Assembly: GCF_030682035.1 (NCBI RefSeq)
Contig: NZ_JAUXQZ010000025.1
Span: forward strand, 310,001-374,000
DNA: 64,000 nucleotides
Direction of reading: 5' to 3'
Source of the DNA: Brevundimonas sp.
GTDB lineage: Bacteria > Pseudomonadota > Alphaproteobacteria > Caulobacterales > Caulobacteraceae
Positions 11,376 through 20,744 of the stretch are shown in pieces. Numbering within the stretch: the first letter of the stretch is position 1; each line of letters starts with the position of its first letter. The notes below the pieces were generated by a model. The model did not search any database, was not told the DNA's origin, and worked only from the letters and a program-made list of their open reading frames with translations. The translations under genes and the position numbers were made by a program.

Positions 11376-11975
11376 TCAGCCGGCCGGGTGTGTTTCCTTG
11401 AAGCTCGGGCGGTTTTCCAGCGCCGCCTGCAAGGCCATCAGCCCCGGCCGACCGGTCGCCAGATCAAAGCCGGGATGCCGGAAGCCGATCCAGGTCACGG
11501 CGACGCCGGCGGTGATGACGCCCATGTCCAACCGGGCCGGATCGGGGCGGGCGGCCTCGAGCGCATCGAGGGCGCGGCCCATGTTTTCGGTCCAGCGGGC
11601 GATCCAGCTCGGCGAGCGCTCGTCCTCGGGACGGCGCAGCTCCAGCAGAAGTTTGACGCCCATCTCCAGCGCCTGATTGCCCAAGGTCTCAAGCCGCCGC
11701 ACGCGGAGCCGATCGGCGCCGTCGGCCGGGAGCAGCCGCGGGCCGTCGCCGAGGGCGTCGAGGTATTCGCAGATCACCGGACTGTCGTTGAGCGGCAGGC
11801 CGTCCTCCGCGATCAGGGTCGGGACCTGAACGACCGGATTGGACGCCAGCAGTTCGGGCGCATTGGCGTAGGGATCGACCGCGACCTCTTCGATCCGGTC
11901 GATCAGCCCCGTCTCACGGGCCACGATCCGGCATTTACGGGCGAAGGGGGACGGGGCGGTGATGTAGAGTTTCAT
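11376..11975 (-). CDS. Glutathione S-transferase family protein
   Basis: A 199-residue cytosolic enzyme with an N-terminal thioredoxin-fold domain (about 1-78) and an all-helical C-terminal domain. The N terminus MKLYITAPSPFARKCRIVARE places S9-P-F near the glutathione site, and VVQVPTLIAEDG (cis-Pro) and NDSPVICEYLDAL (Glu/Asp-Ser for the gamma-glutamyl group) are typical. ATG at 11975 is chosen because it begins the family's usual MKLY strand; the open frame upstream is not protein-like. The substrate is unknown. It is the last gene of the minus-strand run that starts at lysC, but probably has its own promoter after the toxin gene. Confidence 0.87.
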   Translation of the reverse strand: MKLYITAPSPFARKCRIVARETGLIDRIEEVAVDPYANAPELLASNPVVQVPTLIAEDGLPLNDSPVICEYLDALGDGPRLLPADGADRLRVRRLETLGNQALEMGVKLLLELRRPEDERSPSWIARWTENMGRALDALEAARPDPARLDMGVITAGVAVTWIGFRHPGFDLATGRPGLMALQAALENRPSFKETHPAG

Positions 11976-12051
11976 TCGAAACAGCGTCTTTCGCGTGGGC
12001 GCGCCGTTCCGAGGAAAGGTTGGCGACCTGTTCCTGTCACGACCGTGGGGT

Positions 12052-12327
12052 TCAGGGATAGTGCTGGCGCGAATGAAGAACCCGCAGGATGTGTATGGCG
12101 TCTTCCCGCACAGCATAGATGTAGATGTAGTTCGGATGCACCACGGCTTCCCGTGTACCCGGCTCCCGCCCTTCCCGATGCAGATACGGATAGGACGGCA
12201 GTTTCTCGACGCTGGTTTTGATCAGATTGTTGATCCGGGCGGCACCGGACGGGCTGCGCCGACGAATGAAGTCAAGCGTGACCCCAAGGTCATATCGCGC
12301 GCGACGGCTCCAGATGACCAGCAGCAT
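12052..12327 (-). CDS. RelE/ParE-family toxin
   Basis: A 91-residue basic protein with the RelE/ParE fold pattern: VIWSRRARYDLGVTLDFI at the N terminus, a central IKTSVEKLPSYPYLHREGR and the C-terminal VHPNYIYIYAVREDAIHILRVLHSRQ. ParE-type members poison gyrase and RelE-type members cut mRNA on the ribosome; the absence of a clear RelE catalytic set makes ParE-like action as likely. The start codon shares one base with the stop of the antitoxin gene (TGATG), which indicates translational coupling in the standard antitoxin-toxin order. Confidence 0.85.
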   Translation of the reverse strand: MLLVIWSRRARYDLGVTLDFIRRRSPSGAARINNLIKTSVEKLPSYPYLHREGREPGTREAVVHPNYIYIYAVREDAIHILRVLHSRQHYP

Positions 12328-12509
12328 CAGGCTTCTGGCTTGGCCTTGCCGTCAATGATGGCCTGCATCTCGGCCATGACCTGTTCATGCGGGATGCCGG
12401 GGCGAGGATCTTCCAGGGCCTCACGCACCTTCGCCCGGAACCAGACGTCATAGGCCTCGGCCTCTTCGGTCGTGGCGAATTCAGATTCTATGGGAGTGAG
12501 CGCGGGCAT
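12327..12509 (-). CDS. Antitoxin of the RelE/ParE-type pair
   Basis: A 60-residue acidic protein directly before the toxin, sharing one base with it. It has the pattern EAYDVWFRAKVREALEDPRPGIPHEQVMAEMQ, seen in small antitoxins paired with ParE/RelE toxins in proteobacteria. It has no obvious separate DNA-binding domain, although such short antitoxins can still autoregulate. Role is inferred from position, size, charge and that motif. The 42 bp between it and ispG is too short to show a clear promoter of its own on this strand. Confidence 0.75.
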   Translation of the reverse strand: MPALTPIESEFATTEEAEAYDVWFRAKVREALEDPRPGIPHEQVMAEMQAIIDGKAKPEA

Positions 12510-12551
12510 GGGAGGAATATGCGCCCGCCCCGGTCAGCCCGCAACCGTTTG

Positions 12552-13700
12552 CTACCCTACGGCGACCAGCGGCGCGGTCTCAACCGCCCGCGCGGCGTCC
12601 AGTTCGGCGGCCCGGGCTTCGACCAGTTCGACGATATGGTCGATCATGCCGTCGTTGTGTTGTTTGTGGGCCATCCTGCCGTTGACATAGACCATGCCCG
12701 AACCGGCCCCGCCGCCGGTGAAGCCAACGTCCGTGTACAGAGCTTCACCCGGTCCGTTGACGACACAGCCGATGATCGACAGCGACATCGGCGTGGTCAC
12801 ATGGGCCAGCCTCTCTTCGAGGATGCCGACGGTCTCGATGACGTTGAAGCCCTGACGCGCGCACGACGGGCAGGCGATGATATTGACCCCCCGGTGGCGC
12901 AGGCCCAGCGATTTGAGGATGTCGAAGCCGACCTTGATCTCTTCCACCGGATCGGCGGCGAGGGAGACGCGGATGGTGTCGCCGATCCCGGCCCAGAGCA
13001 TGTTTCCCATGCCGATGGCCGACTTGATCGTGCCGGAGCGCAGCGGCCCGGCCTCGGTGACGCCGAGGTGGAGCGGGCAGTCGATGGCATCGGCCAGAAG
13101 CTGATAGGCGGCGACGGTCAGGAAGGGATCGGACGCCTTCACCGAAATCTTGAACTCGTGGAAGTCGTGGTCCCGCAGGATGCGGGCGTGGTTGAGGGCG
13201 GACTCGACCATGGCCTCGGGACAGGGCTCGCCGTATTTCTCGAGGAGTTCCTTTTCCAGCGAGCCGGCGTTGACGCCGATGCGCATGGAGCAGCCGTGGT
13301 CGCGGGCGGCCTGGATGACGTCGCGGATGCGGTCAGCCGAGCCGATATTGCCGGGATTGATACGCAAACAGGCGGCGCCGGCCTGGGCCGCCTCAATGCC
13401 GCGCTTGTAGTGAAAATGGATGTCGGCGACGAGCGGGACACGGGACTCGCGGGCGATGGTGCGGAACGCCGTCGTCGAGGCCTCGTCGGGGCAGGAGACG
13501 CGCACAATGTCGGCGCCGGCCTCTTCCAGCTGGCGGATCTGCTCCAGCGTGGCCGCCGCGTCGGACGTCGGCGTATTGGTCATCGACTGGACGCTGATCG
13601 GCGCATCGCCGCCCACGGGGACGGAACCGACCATGATCTGGCGGCTTTTGCGGCGCTCGATGTGGCGCCACGGGCGGATGTGAGAAAGGTCAGCGCTCAT
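12552..13700 (-). CDS. ispG: 4-hydroxy-3-methylbut-2-enyl diphosphate synthase (IspG/GcpE)
   Basis: A [4Fe-4S] enzyme of the MEP isoprenoid pathway that converts MEcPP to HMBPP. The 382-residue length suits the bacterial type without the plant insertion. It has a TIM barrel with [20 protein letters not shown] at the start, [11 protein letters not shown], and C-terminal cluster-binding Cys in PSCARQGF and GCVVNGPGE. Start at 13700 ([11 protein letters not shown]) is preferred over an upstream ATG at 13754, which would run up to the rodZ stop. It lies 54 bp after rodZ on the same strand, an arrangement common in proteobacteria. Confidence 0.96.
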   Translation of the reverse strand: MSADLSHIRPWRHIERRKSRQIMVGSVPVGGDAPISVQSMTNTPTSDAAATLEQIRQLEEAGADIVRVSCPDEASTTAFRTIARESRVPLVADIHFHYKRGIEAAQAGAACLRINPGNIGSADRIRDVIQAARDHGCSMRIGVNAGSLEKELLEKYGEPCPEAMVESALNHARILRDHDFHEFKISVKASDPFLTVAAYQLLADAIDCPLHLGVTEAGPLRSGTIKSAIGMGNMLWAGIGDTIRVSLAADPVEEIKVGFDILKSLGLRHRGVNIIACPSCARQGFNVIETVGILEERLAHVTTPMSLSIIGCVVNGPGEALYTDVGFTGGGAGSGMVYVNGRMAHKQHNDGMIDHIVELVEARAAELDAARAVETAPLVAVG

Positions 13701-13754
13701 TTCAGCTGAACATAGGCCCTCGATTGCGGCATGGCCACGACGCCAAGGGCGCAA

Positions 13755-14894
13755 TCAACCGCCCGTGGCGCTGACCACCCCGCTCTGGACCGTGACGGTC
13801 TGAAGCTGGGCCTGGGCCTGGACGGCCGCGACGCGGGCGGCCTCGGTGCGGGCCGCGACCTCGGAGGCGGCCTGACGGGCGAGGCCCTGTGCGCGCGTGT
13901 TGAGCTGGTCGAGCGGCGTCAGCTGGGCTTCCAGCCGTCCGCCGTGCTCGCCGTTCAGATAGACGTCGAAGGCCGTCCATTTGGAGGCGTCGATCGTGGC
14001 CGCGATCCCGGCCGGCGCGCGCCAGGCGTCGCCGGCGGCCAGTTGGCGCGCGAACAACACCCGACCGTCGGCCATGCGGACCACCAGGCCGGCGGCTTCA
14101 CGGGCCTGGATCACCACCTGGGAGGCGCTGGCCGAAGCGCCGTAGATGGCGCCGCGTGGGTTGAAGGCCCGCTGCACCGGGGGCGCGCCCGCGGCGGCGG
14201 CGGTGATGGCTTCGCGTGAGGCCGGATCAAGGCCGGTCAGTTCGGTCTCGAGGCCGGGCGTGATGTAGAGGGCCGGAATGGTCTGGTCGGGCGGCGCCGG
14301 GCGTGGCGCGGACAGGCTCAGGGCGGCGGGCTGGCCGGGCACGGCGCCCAGGGTCCAGCTTTCCGGCGTGGCTGCGAGGTCCGACGGCTGGGGCGCGCGC
14401 ATCAGGCTGACGCGCTGGAAGACGTTCCAGCCAACGACGGCGATGACCAGGGCCAGGCCGGCGGCAATCAGACGGGGGGAGTAGCGGCGGACTTCCTCGA
14501 AGGCGACGCCGACGGGGGCCTGGAGCGGTATCGACGGGTCAGGGCTTTCGCGCCTGAACCGCTCGACCGCGAGCTGTTCATCGAGGCCCAGCGAGCCGGC
14601 GTAGGCGCGGACATAGCCGATGGAGAAGACCCGGTTGGGCAAGGTCGAGAAGTCGTTCTGCTCCAGCGCGGTCAGATAGCGCGACGGAACGCGGGTGATG
14701 CTGGACAGTTCTGCCAGCGAACGGCCGGAGTGTTCGCGGGCGATCCGGAGGCCGTCGCCCAGAGTCGACGCGTCCGTGACGGAAGGCACAATGTCCTTCC
14801 AGTCTGGATGAGCTTCGGGGCTCGCCCCCGTATCCAGCGCCATTACGCCTGACCCCACACTTGGCGAGCGCGAGGGTTCCTCACGCGTCGCCAT
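13755..14894 (-). CDS. rodZ: RodZ-like helix-turn-helix membrane protein
   Basis: Morphogenetic protein that links MreB filaments to the elongation machinery. Of 379 residues, about 43-105 form the HTH_25 domain (LGDGLRIAREHSGRSLAEL, then VPSRYLTALEQNDFSTLPN, with SIGYVRAYAGSLGLD), 141-159 is one membrane helix, and the periplasmic part includes a DUF4115-like beta domain (about 265-345; VVRMADGRVLFARQLAAGDAW). Start 14894 is a choice among several in-frame ATGs; the first 35 residues are low complexity. It lies between ptsP and ispG on the same strand. Confidence 0.85.
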   Translation of the reverse strand: MATREEPSRSPSVGSGVMALDTGASPEAHPDWKDIVPSVTDASTLGDGLRIAREHSGRSLAELSSITRVPSRYLTALEQNDFSTLPNRVFSIGYVRAYAGSLGLDEQLAVERFRRESPDPSIPLQAPVGVAFEEVRRYSPRLIAAGLALVIAVVGWNVFQRVSLMRAPQPSDLAATPESWTLGAVPGQPAALSLSAPRPAPPDQTIPALYITPGLETELTGLDPASREAITAAAAGAPPVQRAFNPRGAIYGASASASQVVIQAREAAGLVVRMADGRVLFARQLAAGDAWRAPAGIAATIDASKWTAFDVYLNGEHGGRLEAQLTPLDQLNTRAQGLARQAASEVAARTEAARVAAVQAQAQLQTVTVQSGVVSATGG

Positions 14895-15037
14895 ACTCGA
14901 ACCAGCGGCCTGTATCATATCGGGATGACAGTTCCGGCCCGCCCCCGCAGACCACCAGGTTCCAGCTTGTGGATAACTCATTAGAGCCGCCCGATCAACG
15001 ATTTGTTAGGCGTCCCGGCGTGTCGGACCGGGACGGT

Positions 15038-17302
15038 TCAGATCGTGACGTTCAACTTCCGGGCCAAGGATTCGAGCTCGCCCCGGATCGAGCCGGCGGA
15101 GGAGCCCAGCAGATTGGCCATGCCCCGCCGGGCGGCGGTCAGATCGGCCGACAGGATCATCCGCTTGACCGGCCCCACCCCGCCGGCGGGGGCCGACAGG
15201 CGGGTGAAGCCCAGTGTCAGCAGGGCGAAGGCTTCCAGCGGCTTGCCCGCCATTTCTCCGCAGACCGAGACCGGCGTTCCGGTATCGGCGCATTTCTTCT
15301 GGATTTCGGCGAGGGCGCGCAGGGCCGGGGGCGACAGGGGGTCGTAGCGGTCGGACACCAGCGGGTTCGTGCGGTCGGCGGCGAACATGTACTGGAACAG
15401 GTCATTGGTCCCGACCGAGACGAAGTCTGTCAGCGGCAGAAGCGCGTCAAGGTGCCAGAGCAACGACGGACATTCGATCATCGCCCCGACGCGCAGCAAG
15501 GCCGGCAACGCGCGGCCCCGCCGCCTGGCCCAGGCGCATTCGACATCGACCAGTTCGCGGGCCGCGCGGAATTCGTCGACCGTGGCGATCATCGGGAACA
15601 TAACGCGGAGCTCGCGGTCGGCGGCGGCGGTCAGCAGCGCGCGCAGCTGCAGCCGCAGCAGGCCCGGCCGGTCGAGGCCGAGGCGGATGGCGCGGCGACC
15701 CAGGGCCGGGTTCTCTTCCCGCTCGGTCTCCAGATAGGGCAGCACCTTGTCGCCGCCGATATCGAGGGTGCGGAAGGTGACGGGGCGGTCGCCCGCCGTG
15801 TCGAGGACCAGTTTGTACAGAGCCGTCTGGCTGGTCAGCCGGGGCAGTTCCTCGGAGACCATGAACTGGAATTCTGTGCGGAACAGGCCGATGCCTTCGG
15901 CGCCGGTGGCGTCCAGATTCTCGAGGTCGACGGCCAGGCCGGCATTGGTCAGGACAGTGACGCGGGTTCCGTCCAGGGTGACGGCGGGGACGTCACGCAG
16001 TTTGGCGAACTCGGCCTGGCGCGCGCTGCGGACCAGCATGCGCGACTGGACGGCCGTCAGCATGTCGGGGCGCGGGCGCAGATAGGTCTCGCCAGTCTCG
16101 CCATCGACGATGACCAGATCGCCCTCGGACAGCCGGTCGCGCAGGCCCATGATACGGCCGACACAGGGTATCTGCAGGGCGCGGGCGACGATGGCGGCGT
16201 GGCTGGCGGCCGAGCCTTCCTCCAGCAGAAGGCCCCTCAGTTTATGGCGCGGATATTCCAGCAAATCGGCCGGGCCGAGGTTGCGGGCGACGAGGATGGC
16301 GTCGTCGGGCAAGTCGCGCTCACCCGGCTTGTCGCCGGCGAGCACCCTGAGCAGCCGGTTCGCCAGGTCCTCGAAGTCGTGCAGCCGCTCCTTGATGTAG
16401 GGGTCACGGGCCTGGGCGAAGCGGGCGCGGTGTTCGTTGCGGACGCGGTCGACGGCCGCTTCGGCGGTCAGGCCGGTGCGCACCGCCTCCTCCAGCGACC
16501 GGTTCCAGCCCCGGTCGTCGGCGAACATGCGGTAGGTTTCCAGCACCTCGAACGGCAGACCCGCCAGCTTGCCCTGACCGCCGTCGAGGATGGAATCGAT
16601 ATTGGCCTTGAGCCCGATCAGGGCCTCGCGGAGACGGATCTCCTCGACCTGCTGGCTCTCGGCCAGAAGGTTCTCGGGCGCGACGGGCGCCTCGTGCAGG
16701 ATGACGTGGCCATAGGCGAGGCCCTCGGCAAACCGCTGGCCCTTGAGGCGTTCGGGGCGGTGGGGCGCGACCTCGATGTCGCGCAGCTCGTCCTGGGCCA
16801 GCAGTTCGCCAGAGGCCACGGTCTCGGCCAGGACCATGGCGATGGTCTGGATGTCCTCGACCTCCTCATCGTCATAGCGCCGTTCGGAACGGTTCTGGAC
16901 GACCAGCACGCCGATGGCCCGGCCGCCGCGCAGCAGGGGGGCGCCGAGGAAGGCGTGATAGGGATCCTCGCCCGTTTCCGGGCGATAGGCGAAGTTGGGA
17001 TGGGACGGGGCGTCCGACAGGCTGATCGGGGCGGCCGAGCGGGCCACTTCGCCGACGAGGCCCTCGCCGGGGCGCAGCCGGGTGGCGTGCACGGCCTCGG
17101 GCTTCAGGCCCTGGGTGGCGAACAGCTCAAGCTCGCCCGAGGCGCGACGCAGATAGATCGAACAAACCTCGGCCACCATCGACTGGGCGATGATGCGCAC
17201 GACGGTATCGAGCCGGTCCTGGGCCGGCGACGCCCCGGCCATGGCTTCGCGAATCTGGCGAAGGAGGTTCCGCGGCCCCGTCGTCAATCCGCCAACCGGC
17301 AT
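15038..17302 (-). CDS. ptsP: PEP-protein phosphotransferase of the nitrogen PTS (EI-Ntr)
   Basis: First enzyme of the regulatory PTS-Ntr chain: it takes phosphate from PEP and passes it to NPr and then EIIA-Ntr. 754 residues. The N-terminal GAF domain (about 20-165) distinguishes PtsP from sugar-PTS enzyme I and, in relatives, senses glutamine. Then come the EI N-terminal region, the phospho-His domain with H368 in GSAASHAAIVARAL, and the PEP-binding barrel with EGIGLFRTEFQFM and the VSVGTNDLFQY and VCGEMAG motifs. It follows lysC by 50 bp on the same strand, the order usual in Caulobacter relatives. No other PTS-Ntr gene is in the window. Confidence 0.95.
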   Translation of the reverse strand: MPVGGLTTGPRNLLRQIREAMAGASPAQDRLDTVVRIIAQSMVAEVCSIYLRRASGELELFATQGLKPEAVHATRLRPGEGLVGEVARSAAPISLSDAPSHPNFAYRPETGEDPYHAFLGAPLLRGGRAIGVLVVQNRSERRYDDEEVEDIQTIAMVLAETVASGELLAQDELRDIEVAPHRPERLKGQRFAEGLAYGHVILHEAPVAPENLLAESQQVEEIRLREALIGLKANIDSILDGGQGKLAGLPFEVLETYRMFADDRGWNRSLEEAVRTGLTAEAAVDRVRNEHRARFAQARDPYIKERLHDFEDLANRLLRVLAGDKPGERDLPDDAILVARNLGPADLLEYPRHKLRGLLLEEGSAASHAAIVARALQIPCVGRIMGLRDRLSEGDLVIVDGETGETYLRPRPDMLTAVQSRMLVRSARQAEFAKLRDVPAVTLDGTRVTVLTNAGLAVDLENLDATGAEGIGLFRTEFQFMVSEELPRLTSQTALYKLVLDTAGDRPVTFRTLDIGGDKVLPYLETEREENPALGRRAIRLGLDRPGLLRLQLRALLTAAADRELRVMFPMIATVDEFRAARELVDVECAWARRRGRALPALLRVGAMIECPSLLWHLDALLPLTDFVSVGTNDLFQYMFAADRTNPLVSDRYDPLSPPALRALAEIQKKCADTGTPVSVCGEMAGKPLEAFALLTLGFTRLSAPAGGVGPVKRMILSADLTAARRGMANLLGSSAGSIRGELESLARKLNVTI

Positions 17303-17352
17303 GGCCCCTCCTGATGAACGACGCCGCAGATGGGCGCCGTCCGGCTCAATTC

Positions 17353-18627
17353 CTAGACGTCTTCGAGTCCATAGGCCGCATGAAGCGCACGAACGGCCAG
17401 TTCTGCATACGCTGCATCGATAAGAACGCTGATCTTGATCTCGGATGTCGAGATGGCCTGAAATTTCACGCCCTTGTCGGCGAGCGCGCGGAACATGGTC
17501 TGGGCCACGCCGGCGTGGCTGCGCATTCCGACCCCAACCACCGAGACCTTGGCCACGTCCTCGTCGATGCGCAGCTCCTGAAAGCCGATCTCGGCCTGCG
17601 CAGCGCGCATCAGCTCGGCGGCGCGGGCGGCGTCGCGGCGACCGGTGGTGAAGGTCAGGTTGACCGCCCCCTCGGTGCGTGACGAGCCCTGAACGATCAT
17701 GTCGACATTGACGTTGGCCTCGGCCAGCCGGGTGAAGACGTCGGCCGGGGCGTCGACCCGGTCGGTCAGGCCCAGCAAGGTGAGACGGGCCTCGTCACGG
17801 CTCATGGTCACGCCGGATACGATGCGTTTTTCCACGATTTCCTCCTCGTCGCAGATCAGTGTGCCGGACTTGGCGGGCAGGATGCCGTTTTCGTCGGGCT
17901 CGATAAAGCTCGACAGCACCCGCACCGGCACGCGCCTGGCCATGGCCAGTTCGACGGAGCGGGTCTGTAGCACCCTGGCCCCGAGCGAGGCCATTTCCAG
18001 CATCTCTTCGTACGAAATCTTCTCGAGGCGGCGGGCTTTGGATTCGATGCGGGGGTCGGTGGTGTAGACGCCGTCGACGTCGGTGTAGATGTCGCAGGCG
18101 CAGCCCAAGGCCGCCGCCACGGCCACGGCTGAGGTGTCCGAGCCGCCCCGACCCAGGGTGGTGATCCGGCCCGAGCGGCTGACGCCCTGGAAGCCGGGAA
18201 CGACGGCGATCTCGCCCTTGTCCATGGCGGCGCCCAGCACCTCGCCGGGCACGTCCTCGATGCGGGCGCGGCCGTGGGCCTCGTCGGTGAGGATGGGAAT
18301 CTGCCAGCCCATCCAGCTGCGCGCGTTCAGCCCCATGTTGCGCAGCGTGAGGGCCAGCAGGCCGGCGGTGACCTGTTCGCCCGAGGCGACGACGATGTCG
18401 TATTCGTCGTCAGACAGCTCGATGCCCTGCCCCGGCCTTCCGGCGCCGTCGGTCCAGGCGACCAGTTCATTGGTTTTCCCGGCCATGGCGGAGACGACCA
18501 CGGCGACCTGTTTGCCCGCGGCGGCCTCGGCGGCGACGATGCGGGCGGCGCGACGGATGCGTTCGAGGTCGCCCATCGAGGTGCCGCCGAACTTCATCAC
18601 CAGTCGCGTCGTAGCTGGCCGCGTCAT
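17353..18627 (-). CDS. lysC: Aspartate kinase
   Basis: Phosphorylates aspartate, the first step towards lysine, threonine, methionine and diaminopimelate. 424 residues. The kinase domain begins with [11 protein letters not shown] (about 10-20), contains [12 protein letters not shown] and [22 protein letters not shown], and is followed by paired ACT domains (from about residue 265) that give feedback control. Start 18627 is selected because [15 protein letters not shown] gives the normal N terminus; the frame is open far upstream but there it is the shadow of ubiG. It is divergent from ubiG with 55 bp between starts and is transcribed toward ptsP. Confidence 0.96.
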   Translation of the reverse strand: MTRPATTRLVMKFGGTSMGDLERIRRAARIVAAEAAAGKQVAVVVSAMAGKTNELVAWTDGAGRPGQGIELSDDEYDIVVASGEQVTAGLLALTLRNMGLNARSWMGWQIPILTDEAHGRARIEDVPGEVLGAAMDKGEIAVVPGFQGVSRSGRITTLGRGGSDTSAVAVAAALGCACDIYTDVDGVYTTDPRIESKARRLEKISYEEMLEMASLGARVLQTRSVELAMARRVPVRVLSSFIEPDENGILPAKSGTLICDEEEIVEKRIVSGVTMSRDEARLTLLGLTDRVDAPADVFTRLAEANVNVDMIVQGSSRTEGAVNLTFTTGRRDAARAAELMRAAQAEIGFQELRIDEDVAKVSVVGVGMRSHAGVAQTMFRALADKGVKFQAISTSEIKISVLIDAAYAELAVRALHAAYGLEDV

Positions 18628-18682
18628 CGTGGCGGATCGCCCCATCTTGCGTGGAGGGCCGCGCGGGTTCATCCCACAGCCC

Positions 18683-19486
18683 ATGGCCGCTTCTAACGAC
18701 ACGGTATCGGTGCGCAAACCCCAAAGCGGCGCGGAATTCGACGAGGGGGCCGCCGGTCCCTCGATCGACCCCGCCGATGTGGCCCGGTTTTCGGCCCAGG
18801 CGGCGGAGTGGTGGGACGCGCACGGACCGTTTGCGCCGTTGCACAAATTCAATCCGGCCCGGCTGGCCTTCGTGCGCGACCGGGCGGCGGAGCGGTTCGG
18901 AAAGGATGTGAAGAGCCGCGCGCCATTCGACGGCCTGACCCTGCTCGACATCGGCTGTGGCGGCGGGCTGATCGCCGAGCCGATGCGGCGGCTGGGGTTC
19001 GCGGTCACCGCCGTCGACGCCTCAGCCGAGAACATCGGCACGGCGAAGGCGCATGCGGAGCAGCAGGGCCTCGACATCGCCTGGCGCGCCGCGACGGTGG
19101 AGCAGATGGAGGCCGAAGGGGCCGGACCATTCGATGTGGTGTTGACGCTGGAGGTAATCGAACACGTCGCCGATCCGCCGGCCTTCATCCGCGCCTGCTC
19201 GCGGCTGGTGAAGCCCGGCGGGATGATGATCGTCGCCACCCTGAACCGGACGCTGAAGTCGCTGGCGCTGGGCAAGGTCGCGGCGGAATACATCCTGCGC
19301 TGGGTGCCGGCGGGGACCCACGACTGGCGGCAATTCCTCAAGCCCGACGAAATCCGGCTGATGCTGTCGGAAGAGCCGGTGGCGGTGAGTGGACCCTATG
19401 GCCTGGTCTATGATCCGTACACGGATCGTTGGAGCGAGAGCGACGACGCGGGGATCAACTATATGATGGTTGCGACGCGGGACTGA
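18683..19486 (+). CDS. ubiG: Ubiquinone biosynthesis O-methyltransferase UbiG
   Basis: Carries out both O-methylations in ubiquinone synthesis. 267 residues. SAM motif I is [15 protein letters not shown] (about 88-102); other marks are [15 protein letters not shown] and [14 protein letters not shown], and the C-terminal [14 protein letters not shown] is a characteristic UbiG/Coq3 sequence. The N-terminal [26 protein letters not shown] matches the family. ATG at 18683 is the closest start that gives this N terminus. It is divergent from lysC, as in many alphaproteobacteria. Confidence 0.95.
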   Translation: MAASNDTVSVRKPQSGAEFDEGAAGPSIDPADVARFSAQAAEWWDAHGPFAPLHKFNPARLAFVRDRAAERFGKDVKSRAPFDGLTLLDIGCGGGLIAEPMRRLGFAVTAVDASAENIGTAKAHAEQQGLDIAWRAATVEQMEAEGAGPFDVVLTLEVIEHVADPPAFIRACSRLVKPGGMMIVATLNRTLKSLALGKVAAEYILRWVPAGTHDWRQFLKPDEIRLMLSEEPVAVSGPYGLVYDPYTDRWSESDDAGINYMMVATRD

Positions 19487-19591
19487 GGCGGTTCATCGGG
19501 GGTTCATCGACCTGACATCGAAGTAACGGGACAGCCAAGCTTGACGATGAGATGAGGGCCTTCCCTTCAGTTTCCCACCTCAGGAGCCCCC

Positions 19592-19813
19592 ATGAAACGC
19601 CTGCTCATCCTCTCCGCCCTGTCCGTCGCCCTCATGACCTCGGCCTGCGTCACCGTCATCGACGCCTCCGACAGCGACGATCTGGCCTGGCACGGCGAGA
19701 GCGCCCAGCCGTTCGATGAAGCCCGCGCCGCTTGCCGCACCTCGACCGGCAAGGGTCAGCGCCGCGACGAATTCCGCGCCTGTATGGCCGACAAGGGTTG
19801 GGCCCGCAGCTAA
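19592..19813 (+). CDS. Small lipoprotein, unknown function
   Basis: A 73-residue predicted lipoprotein: MKRLLILSALSVALMTSAC gives a signal peptide with lipobox MTSAC and Cys19 as the lipidation site. The mature part is short and acidic, then has two cysteines in RAACRTSTGKGQRRDEFRACMADKGW; the CxnFRACM pattern also occurs in other small alphaproteobacterial envelope proteins. It is preceded by AGGAGCC, a reasonable ribosome site. Its last 4 bp overlap the end of the convergent acetyltransferase gene. No function is known. Confidence 0.75.
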   Translation: MKRLLILSALSVALMTSACVTVIDASDSDDLAWHGESAQPFDEARAACRTSTGKGQRRDEFRACMADKGWARS

Positions 19814-20313
19814 TCCGTTAGCTGTCGCGCCATATAGCGGGCGTCCGGGCCGTAGCCGGCCGGTTTATCCACCATGCCTCGCGGATCCTCCACCACGAAG
19901 CCGTGCCGTTCCCAGAACGGAGCGGCGTCGTTGACGGCCACGAGCGTCAGGGCCGGCCAACCGGCGGCGCGGGCGTCGGCCGCCAGACGCTCGACGATGG
20001 GGCGGGACCAGCCGCCGCCGCGGACGGCCGGGTCGAGCGCGAGGTCATGCAGGTACATCACCGAAGCGTCGTGCGGGATCGTATCGATCAGTGTGTTGAG
20101 CGCCGGGGCGGCGTCCGCGGTCCACGGATAGGCGACGAGATAGCCCTGCGGCGGCCCCTCGCCATCGGCGAGGATGAAGCAGCCGGAGGGGTTAAGGGCC
20201 AGCCGGTTCTCGAAACAGTCGCGGCCCTCGAAATGGTCGGGGAAGCCGATAGCAGCGATGGCGGCGACGGCGTCCAGATCAGCCCAGGCCATAGACCGCC
20301 ACCCGAGGGCCAT
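19810..20313 (-). CDS. GNAT family N-acetyltransferase
   Basis: A 167-residue acetyltransferase using acetyl-CoA; the substrate is unknown. The N-terminal MAWADLDAVAAIAAIGFPDHF and motif A (LHDLALDPAVRGGGWSRPIVERL; the usual R/Q-x-x-G-x-G/A reads RGGGWS) are typical, followed by LTLVAVNDAAPFWERHGFV, where the Asn/Phe helix and the tail strand are diagnostic. It is the last gene of the comF operon; its ATG shares one base with the stop of the DUF1178 gene, which suggests coupled translation. Confidence 0.87.
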   Translation of the reverse strand: MALGWRSMAWADLDAVAAIAAIGFPDHFEGRDCFENRLALNPSGCFILADGEGPPQGYLVAYPWTADAAPALNTLIDTIPHDASVMYLHDLALDPAVRGGGWSRPIVERLAADARAAGWPALTLVAVNDAAPFWERHGFVVEDPRGMVDKPAGYGPDARYMARQLTD

Positions 20314-20744
20314 CAGTTCAGCTTGTCCGGGGCCGGAGGGACCAGCGGCAGGGCGGCGCAGGGGACGCCGTCGTCCTTGAGCTTCTTCACCTCGGCGGGG
20401 GTGGCCTCGCCGTAGATCTCGCGCTTCTCGGTGCGCCCCTCATGGATGTCACGGGCTTCGCGGGCGAAGGCGTCGCCGACATAGTCGAAATTCCGCTCGA
20501 CATGGGTGCGGACCTCGCGGGCGGCCTGCGTCATCAGGGTCCGCATCCTCGCGGGATCAGCCGCGAGGGCGGTCTTGCGGGTTCCCGCCACCGCCGGCGA
20601 CATGATCTGTTTCGACACAACGCTGGAGCCGCAATGGGGGCATTCGACCAGCCCCCGCGCCGCTTGGTCGTCATAGTCCGCCGAGGCGCCGAACCAGGCC
20701 TCGAAGCCATGGCCCCCGTCGCACTGGAGGGCGTAGCGGATCAT
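20313..20744 (-). CDS. DUF1178 family protein
   Basis: A 143-residue protein with the family opening MIRYALQCDGGHGFEAWF and a likely zinc-binding knuckle VECPHCGSS. The usual pattern is a first Cys pair and a second Cys-x-x-Cys; here the first site has only C8 then G/H, so metal binding would rest on C8, H11 and the CPHC pair (inference). The C-terminal EIYGEATPAEVKKLKDDGVPCAALP is the most conserved part of the family. Function unknown. It overlaps the nitrilase gene by 4 bp (ATGA) and the GNAT gene by 1 bp, so it is part of a tight operon. Confidence 0.88.
   Translation of the reverse strand: MIRYALQCDGGHGFEAWFGASADYDDQAARGLVECPHCGSSVVSKQIMSPAVAGTRKTALAADPARMRTLMTQAAREVRTHVERNFDYVGDAFAREARDIHEGRTEKREIYGEATPAEVKKLKDDGVPCAALPLVPPAPDKLN

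Noticed and set aside
14861-17314. 817-codon plus-strand open frame opposite ptsP
   Set aside because: Antisense to a clearly identified gene; Gly/Ala/Gln-rich composition typical of reverse-strand frames in high-GC DNA.
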